Source of the DNA: Thiodiazotropha sp037384425
Lineage (GTDB): Bacteria; Pseudomonadota; Gammaproteobacteria; Chromatiales; Chromatiaceae
Assembly (NCBI GenBank): GCA_037384425.1
Contig: JARROA010000003.1
Location: 189,176-253,175, forward strand
Length of the DNA stretch: 64,000 bases
Reading direction: 5' to 3'
Shown: one piece after another, positions 59,119-64,000 of the stretch
Numbering within the stretch: position 1 is the stretch's first letter
How the letters are laid out: the number at the start of each line of letters is the position of its first letter
The notes under the pieces: generated by a model
Told to the model about the DNA's origin: nothing
The model's input: only the letters and a program-made list of their open reading frames with translations
Databases searched by the model: none
Program-made: the position numbers and the translations under genes

Positions 59119-59390
59119 TCATGTATGTGCCACCCTCAAGCACGTAGTGTTCGGGTCGTTGTGCGGAAAGTTGTCGCCTTGCGGCGTGGTGTACACGGCG
59201 ACGGCGGTGAGGGTGACGCCGCTGCCGGCGTGCACGCTGCTGCGGCCGTTGATCAGCAGGTTGCCCTGCGAAACGGAGGCGCATTTGGTCTGGTTGAGGG
59301 TGACGGTGCCCTGGGCCTCTTTGGTGATGAGGCCGGGGATGAAGCCGATGTGGCACTCGATCAGCGCGGCCAGCTGCTGGTACTGGCCGC
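59119..59390 (-). pseudogene. Remnant of a type VI-linked gene (IECHIGFIPGLI... segment)
   Basis: In this frame the residues run sensibly from QYQQLAALIECHIGFIP to GDNFPHNDPNTTC, but upstream the meaning jumps to another frame (THFDLELTLGG). The segment contains NLLINGRSSVHAGSGV, loosely like PAAR-type or spike-tip proteins. The whole is broken by frameshifts and has no start codon. Confidence 0.5.
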
Positions 59391-59407
59391 GCCAACGCCG
59401 CCCAGGG

Positions 59408-59762
59408 TCAGTTCCAGGTCGAAGTGGGTCTCGGCTCCATCCAGGGCAGCGGCTCGCCGGTGAGATCGGTCTCCCGGGGTGGTGGGGTGTAGCCGGGGAT
59501 GAAGCGCGTGAGGGTCTGGGCCACGCTGGCTGAGGCGAGCGATTTATCGCCCAGACAGGCAACCAGGGCACGACGCCCTGCGGCCGGATCACCAGAGGGC
59601 CGAGCCCAGGGCGCCGTGCTGGGCCGTGAGTGTGCTCATGCCCACCAGTCCGGGGTTGTTGGTGCGCCAGGATTTGGAACCCGCAGCGTATTTCGTCGTC
59701 TGCGGGGTGCTGTCGAAATACATCACACTGCTTTGGGGGCCAGGCACTGCACTTTGAAACAT
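59408..59762 (-). pseudogene. Broken gene with an NNPG-type segment
   Basis: From ATG 59762 the product reads through KSWRTNNPGLVG and TAQHGALGSALW to a stop at 59589. The next frame continues PDPAAGRRALVACLGDKSLASASVAQTLTRFIPGY to 59408. The two pieces fit one protein whose middle is lost or frameshifted. Proteins with an R-x-NNPG core of this kind occur among phage and secretion cargo, often linked to wall degradation; the function here is not proven. Confidence 0.6.
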
Positions 59763-59777
59763 GGGGCGTCCTTGTCC

Positions 59778-60357
59778 TTAGTGGTTGGTTGATGAGTCGC
59801 TGTAGGCGGTGAGCCAGAGGGCACCGCGCCAGGGCAAGCAGTCGTAGAAGATTGTGACGCGCCTCCAGATCGCTGGCCTGCTCGACCGCACTGCGCAATG
59901 CGATGTACGCTTCGTCATCTCCCCGCACAAGCCCGCCCCAGATGGCGGGTGCCAGAGCAGTTTCCGCTATCCTTTCCCCTGTGCAGGCCGTTCGCTGATC
60001 ACGGTAGTAGGCCGAAAACATCTCTTTGCCATAGTGAGGACCATTGGCGGCAAAATGAAGTGCGCTCTGTTGTAAGGCCACGTCCTGTGACTGCACATCC
60101 GCTTGATTGATCAGACCGCTCGGTAGCGCGACACTTTGAGCTCGCCAAAGTCTAAACAGGTGTACGCGAAGATTCGGCTGCTCTTTATATTGGGTGAGCA
60201 TCCAGTCCAGGTTATCGGGCGGATAGAGCATCAATGCATCGAACACACCCTCTGCAACATGACCACCTTCTTCTAATTGGACGAGTGCGTTCTCGTAGAT
60301 AGCGTACCTGTTTGTTTCATCTTTCTCGTTGACGATGCGGTGGCATAGGCCACAAAC
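59778..60357 (-). pseudogene. Decayed helical-repeat gene downstream of DUF6484
   Basis: A continuous frame from a stop codon at 60358 gives VCGLCHRIVNEKDETN, then helical repeats such as PNLRVHLFRLWRAQSVALPSGLINQ. It then appears to change frame near 59860 into IFYDCLPWRGALWLTAYSDSS and a stop at 59778. No proper start is seen. It resembles HEAT-repeat proteins encoded next to vgrG genes. Confidence 0.5.
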
Positions 60358-60558
60358 CTAGAAGCCGCATCTCTTGGCTTTTGCTCCTTCCCCTGCCCTG
60401 GAATAGCCCCGGCAATGGCGACTCTCATCCGTCTTTCCGTCTTTTGCAGCGACGCACTGTCTCCCGTGCCTGTTTTCAGCATGCGGACACGCCGGCGATA
60501 GAGCTAGCGTGCCGCCTCCCGATGTTCCGTAACGAAATCCACGCCCGTACAACCTCGA

Positions 60559-60987
60559 TCAGTTAATCTCGATCGTCGCCGCGCACTGGGTGATGCGATG
60601 TTCCGCCCAGCTCAGGATTTCACTCCCATCCAGACGGATACGCCCGTCCGCGTTCAGCTCCAACGTGGATTTACCCGCTTTGAGTTGAATCGCACGCACC
60701 TTGTCCAGATGAGCAACACCATCACGTATATCGAAGCCCACGCTTGGCGTCTCTTGAGGTCGCCTCAGGCGATGGGTCACGATTAGACCTTGTGGCGTCA
60801 GCACAATCAGAACCTGATCATCCTTTTCCAGCCAAGGCACACTTGTGGCATGAGCCATGACTTCAACGGGGGTCGTCTCGCCCATAATAACCACACGTGC
60901 CGCTTTGCCTTGTGATACCTCCAGTACAGTAGCAATAGTTGATTGCTGGTGTGACGTTGCTTCTGTTCGGACTGTTGCGCTTTCCAT
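60559..60987 (-). CDS. DUF6484 domain protein (VgrG-associated)
   Basis: The ATG at 60987 has a GGAGG ribosome site 25 bases after the vgrG stop and gives 142 residues. The core has VVIMGETTPVEVMAHATSVPW, LEKDDQVLIVLTPQGLIVTHRL and a C-terminal beta region (LELNADGRIRLDGSEIL). This small beta-rich family is commonly encoded just after vgrG and may help load or cap the spike. It is intact, unlike the genes after it. Confidence 0.75.
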   Translation of the reverse strand: MESATVRTEATSHQQSTIATVLEVSQGKAARVVIMGETTPVEVMAHATSVPWLEKDDQVLIVLTPQGLIVTHRLRRPQETPSVGFDIRDGVAHLDKVRAIQLKAGKSTLELNADGRIRLDGSEILSWAEHRITQCAATIEIN

Positions 60988-61012
60988 GTGTAATCCTCCG
61001 ATCAGCTGCTTA

Positions 61013-63094
61013 TCAGTTATTCGCCACGTTACTGCCCTTGATATTGATAGTGCCGCCAGTGATGTTGACGGTGGGGGCGTTGATATTGAGTTCGCCGCTG
61101 GTATCGATCTCGATGGAGCCGGTGGCCTGGCCGATGTGGATGATGCCGCCGCCCTGGCCTTTGAAGGTGATGGACTTGGCCGCCTGTAGCTGGAAGTCGC
61201 CGCTGACCACCTGCACCTCCATGTTCCGCTTGCTGACCTCCATGGAGGCGCCCTGCCCGGCCCGCACCAGAAAATCCTTTTTGGCCCTGATGTCCACGTC
61301 CTGGGCCTCTGCCTCCAAGTGCACGTGCTGCTTGGCCACGAACTTGATGTCGGTGGCCGCCTCCAGCTGGATATCCTCATTCTTGGTCATCAACCGCTGG
61401 TTGTTCTCGACGAAGATCTCGTGGTTGTTGCCTGACTCCAGCGTATGGGTATCGCCCGACTGCAGCAGCATGGTCTTCTTGGCCTCAATCTTCATCTCGC
61501 CCTGTTCCGTTGCGAGGCGTACCAGATGCTGGTCGCTTTTGGCGTCGAGGGTGAGGATGTTCTGGCGGTCACGGGTGAAGAGTTCGACCCGCTCTTCGCC
61601 CTTGCGGTCCTCCATCAGCAGTTCGTTCTCGCCCCAGGTGCGCAGAATGTTCTGAGTCGGGTTGTCGGCAGTGACCGGACTGGGAGTCTCGCTGTTGTGC
61701 AGTGCGCCGTGAATCACCGGGCGATCGAGATCCCCGTTGACGCAGGCGATGGTCACCTCGGTGCCGGCATGCAATGGGAAGTGAAAGCCGTATTTGTTGC
61801 CGGCATAGGGTTGCATCATGCGCACCGGATGGCTGGCCTCGCCCGGTGCGGCGTCACCCAGATCGAAGGGCAGACGCACCCGGTATCGGCCCTGCTCATC
61901 GATGTGCGCATAGTCGCCGCCGGTGGTCTCCACCTGGGCGCTGAAGTAGCTGGTCATGGGAGGGGGTGGCGGCGCGCTCTCGAGCGGCTGGCGGTAGGGC
62001 ACGCCGGCGTGGATCAGCAGCAGTTTGTTGCGGTAGTGATTGCCTTCGCGGTCGCCGGTGCCGGCATCGCCGGCGGACTGGTCGGCAGTGTGCTCCACTT
62101 TGACGATAAGGTAGTCGCCGTTTAAGTGCTGATCCGGGTGGTTGGCCAGGGTGAATCGACAACCCGGGCTCAGACCGGCGCAATCGCTCTCGGCGATGAA
62201 GGTCTGGCGCTGCCAGTCATGAGCCTGCTGGCGAATCTGGGCGATCCACTCCCCCTCCTTCCGGTCCTTGTAGTTCTCGCCGTAGCGGTAGTCGCTGCCC
62301 CAGCCGGGTAGGTCGGTGGCGTTACTGATGCCGCCTTCCAGTTTGTCGGCGGGTGTGCGGTAGTTGTACTCCTTGAGTTTGATCTCGTTGGTCTGGGAAC
62401 CGGTGCGAACCTTGAACGCATAGACACTCTCTTCATTGCGCGCCTCGCCGGTCTGGACCTGGTAGCGCAAGGCGCCGGTGCCGGGCAGAACGGGAGTGTT
62501 CTGGACGCTGTCGGTGATGACGAGACTGGCCTGTTTGTCGCTCTGCTCGAAGTAGTAGAAGAGCCCCCAGTGGGCGAGCTGACGGCTGAAGAAGTCGAAG
62601 TCGCTCTCCTCGAACTGGACCAGGTACTCCCGTTGCGGATAGTCGTGCTGGATGTCGAAGCGGAAGCCGTTCTCGGAGATGCCGGCCTGGGTCAGTACCT
62701 CGGTAAGGATTTCGACCGCATTCTTCTTCAGAAAGACACGGCTCTGGCGGTTGAGTTTGAGACGGCTCAGGGGCGAGCTGAGGATGACCTCGTATTCGAA
62801 GCCGTTCAAGGTGCGGCCGATGCGGGAGGCTTCGGTGACGATGCCGTTGACGCTCACCGGCGACTTGTCCCAGATCAGGCTGAGCTGGCCGCTGTTGTGG
62901 GTGAGCTGCTTGGGGGCGATCGCCTGTTGGGAGGAGAGGATCAGCTCGAAGCGGTAGTCGTCGGAGAGATCGTGGTTACGGCAGACGAAGCGCGTAACGC
63001 GGAAGGCTGAGGCGTCAAATCCCTGGGCTTTGAAGAAATAGCGGGATGTGTTGGCGCCCAGTTGGGCGGTTAGGGATGCGGTCGATGCAACCAT
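61013..63094 (-). CDS. vgrG: Type VI secretion spike protein VgrG
   Basis: A 693-residue protein. It has a gp27-like N-terminal region, a gp5-like OB domain (about 385-470: VETTGGDYAHIDEQGRYRVRLPFD, then GTEVTIACVNGDLDRPVIHGALHN) and a DUF2345 needle of beta repeats (TGSIEIDTSGELNINAPTVNITGG). The length is standard, with no extra effector domain at the C-terminus. The spike pierces the target membrane and carries cargo encoded downstream. No other type VI structural gene is in this window, so this is an orphan vgrG island. Confidence 0.96.
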   Translation of the reverse strand: MVASTASLTAQLGANTSRYFFKAQGFDASAFRVTRFVCRNHDLSDDYRFELILSSQQAIAPKQLTHNSGQLSLIWDKSPVSVNGIVTEASRIGRTLNGFEYEVILSSPLSRLKLNRQSRVFLKKNAVEILTEVLTQAGISENGFRFDIQHDYPQREYLVQFEESDFDFFSRQLAHWGLFYYFEQSDKQASLVITDSVQNTPVLPGTGALRYQVQTGEARNEESVYAFKVRTGSQTNEIKLKEYNYRTPADKLEGGISNATDLPGWGSDYRYGENYKDRKEGEWIAQIRQQAHDWQRQTFIAESDCAGLSPGCRFTLANHPDQHLNGDYLIVKVEHTADQSAGDAGTGDREGNHYRNKLLLIHAGVPYRQPLESAPPPPPMTSYFSAQVETTGGDYAHIDEQGRYRVRLPFDLGDAAPGEASHPVRMMQPYAGNKYGFHFPLHAGTEVTIACVNGDLDRPVIHGALHNSETPSPVTADNPTQNILRTWGENELLMEDRKGEERVELFTRDRQNILTLDAKSDQHLVRLATEQGEMKIEAKKTMLLQSGDTHTLESGNNHEIFVENNQRLMTKNEDIQLEAATDIKFVAKQHVHLEAEAQDVDIRAKKDFLVRAGQGASMEVSKRNMEVQVVSGDFQLQAAKSITFKGQGGGIIHIGQATGSIEIDTSGELNINAPTVNITGGTINIKGSNVANN

Positions 63095-63151
63095 GTGTTT
63101 GTTCCTTGTGATGTCTGTCCGTTAGACCGGTGCTTTCCTGTCGATCCGTCG

Positions 63152-63170
63152 GTGCGGCAAGCCGCACCCT
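63152..63170. repeat. Palindromic repeat copy 2
   Basis: GTGCGGCAAGCCGCACCCT, the same core as at 7490, lies upstream of vgrG. Confidence 0.8.
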
Positions 63171-63204
63171 GTTTTGGTTTGCTCTGCCCGGCGTTGGGGT
63201 TTCG

Positions 63205-63226
63205 GTGCGGCAAGCCGCACCCTACG
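63205..63226. repeat. Palindromic repeat copy 3
   Basis: An exact 22-base match to the copy at 7490-7511, including CCTACG. Confidence 0.85.
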
Positions 63227-63713
63227 CCTGGATTAACCCGTGAAGTGGATCGCACCCCACGTCTGAATTTGCCGTAGGGTGCGGCTTGCCGCGCCCGAAG
63301 GAAGTGCCCTTGGGCTGCACCGTAATGCTTTTCAAATCACAACGCGGCCTTGTTGTTTCCCCTTGGTGCATAATTCCGCAACGAATATTTGTGTAAAATT
63401 CTTGTGTAAGACCACGTATGTCATCAAACCTAGGGTTGCGTGAAAAGAATTGACAAAACGCTAGCGAACTATTTGGGGATTTTTTCCATCCCTGCCAATA
63501 TGATTCAAGTGATTCAATCATGAGGCACGCGGAGGCCATCATGATAAATCCGTTTTTATTTTTGTTACCATTGAATGGCTGAATATACCGTTCCGTAATT
63601 CGTTCTTTGAAGAAGGTGACGATACCTTCAATTTCTTCATTCTTCTCCATCTTACGGTATTTCTTCACCGTTGTTGAGCTGGATAGATAGGACTTCGTAT
63701 TTTCACTACTCAT
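63222..63713 (-). CDS. Integron cassette ORF, unknown function, fused C-terminus
   Basis: A 163-residue protein. The ATG at 63713 has an AAGGA site and lies only 16 bases from the attC core, as in gene cassettes. The DNA is clearly AT-richer than the neighbours. Residues 55-120 hold GFIMMASACLMIESLESYWQGW and FYTNIRCGIMHQGETT, a pattern I have no name for but which looks like one folded helical domain. The last 30 residues (from GRGKPHPT) are translated palindromic repeat, so the original 3' end and its attC are probably lost. Confidence 0.6.
   Translation of the reverse strand: MSSENTKSYLSSSTTVKKYRKMEKNEEIEGIVTFFKERITERYIQPFNGNKNKNGFIMMASACLMIESLESYWQGWKKSPNSSLAFCQFFSRNPRFDDIRGLTQEFYTNIRCGIMHQGETTRPRCDLKSITVQPKGTSFGRGKPHPTANSDVGCDPLHGLIQA
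63273..63295. repeat. Palindromic repeat copy 4 (inverted)
   Basis: CGTAGGGTGCGGCTTGCCGCGCC is the reverse of copies 1 and 3 with one change in the palindrome. It faces copy 3, giving an inverted pair about 45 bases apart inside the end of the cassette ORF. Confidence 0.8.
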
Positions 63714-63729
63714 CTATGCTTCCTTGAAG

Positions 63730-63835
63730 GCATAACGCTTAGTGCAGCGGCAGTTTGTGGAGTGGTTTTTTGTGCTAGCGTAGCGATCAGCGCAAAAAAA
63801 GCCACGGAACAAACTGTCCGACTGGCACGACTTGT
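63730..63835 (-). other. attC recombination site (integron cassette), interrupted
   Basis: The plus (bottom) strand starts with core GCATAAC (63730-63736). After a five-base unpaired spacer, GTGCAGCGG (742-750) pairs with CCGACTGGCAC (818-828), leaving two extrahelical bases on the right arm. CAGTTTGT/ACAAACTG and further imperfect pairing extend the hairpin to a loop near 63781. After a second five-base spacer the other core begins GT (63834-63835) and is cut by the intron; the rest should be TATGC. Boxes, spacers and extrahelical bases match attC architecture. Confidence 0.8.
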
Positions 63836-64000
63836 GTGTGCCCGGCATGGGCATGATCTTATGGGGTGCAAGTCCCCTGTGCATTGTCTGGAGAGTTGTC
63901 ATTACTATAGACCACTTAAAAAGTACTAGCCGACGGCAAGGGCGCAAGGGTGACCGAGCGTCTGAAAGAAGCCCGAGTGCAAACCTGCGAGCCGACGAAC
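63836..64000 (+). mobile_element. Group II intron, 5' end (continues beyond window)
   Basis: It begins GTGTGCCCGGCATGGGCA, the 5' consensus of bacterial group II introns. The domain I signatures GGGTGCAAGTCCC, AGCCGACGGCAAGGGCG, GTCTGAAAGAAGCCC and GCAAACCTGCGAGCCGACGAAC follow. It lies in the attC core after TTGT, the target type of class IIC-attC introns. The 5' boundary could be shifted by two bases because of a GT repeat. The reverse transcriptase gene would lie beyond the window. Confidence 0.88.

Noticed and set aside
59119..60246. A single 375-residue ORF as one real gene
   Set aside because: Only its two ends make protein sense; the middle is meaningless in this frame while other frames carry the NNPG segments.
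63714..63947. A 77-residue minus-strand ORF at the right edge
   Set aside because: It lies across the attC hairpin and the intron 5' end, which explain the sequence better.

Overview
The window reads as chromosome of a fairly GC-rich gammaproteobacterium. The ribosomal-protein and translation-factor block (rimP-nusA-infB-rbfA-truB-rpsO-pnp) has the gammaproteobacterial order. The sps-spp-fruK-ams sucrose operon and the many c-di-GMP, envelope and redox genes would suit a sulfur- or methane-oxidising lineage of the Chromatiales/Methylococcales kind; that placement is inference. There is no 16S gene, and I found no tRNA gene or CRISPR array. One assembly gap (NNN, 18073-18075) lies inside a gene.

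Layout: 1-3.8 kb holds the end of a rhodanese, a membrane GGDEF-EAL protein and a small membrane-anchored protein. 3.9-12.6 kb is the minus-strand translation/RNA block, with a terminator-like hairpin in the rimP leader. 12.8-16.7 kb is an OmpR-type two-component system followed by a Tat-exported MsrB and a DUF1223 protein. 16.9-22.8 kb is the sucrose operon, whose amylosucrase is split only by the assembly gap. 23.3-30.2 kb holds a thioredoxin-like lipoprotein, MgtE, a tex gene broken by an apparent 79-nt deletion, and a PAS-GAF-HD-GYP phosphodiesterase. 30.5-40.6 kb carries membrane and envelope genes: cytochrome b561, MarC, an OmpA-like protein, an EmrAB-type pump, a DUF3096 microprotein, DedA, a cardiolipin synthase and HtpX. 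41-45 kb has a GT25 glycosyltransferase, a B12-binding radical SAM protein, a methyltransferase-like protein and a bactofilin.

From 45.4 kb to the right edge the window changes character and becomes an accessory island. It carries a TIR/deoxyribosyltransferase-like protein with a repeat C-terminus, a divergent TIR-patatin fusion, a wall-hydrolase-like protein with a downstream lipoprotein, a two-domain TIR protein, and a 1787-residue protein with two alpha/beta-hydrolase domains, a CHAT (caspase-like) protease domain and TPR-like repeats. Next come a separate alpha/beta hydrolase, a patch of decayed genes, a DUF6484 protein and the type VI secretion spike VgrG. These look like effectors, either type VI cargo or abortive-infection defence; the sequence alone does not decide which.

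At the far right, 63.2-64 kb looks like the edge of an integron cassette array: an AT-rich cassette ORF with a short leader, an attC hairpin just upstream, and a group II intron inserted in one core box of that attC. The intron runs off the window. Together the last 18 kb look like a hot spot of gene exchange beside a well-conserved housekeeping chromosome.
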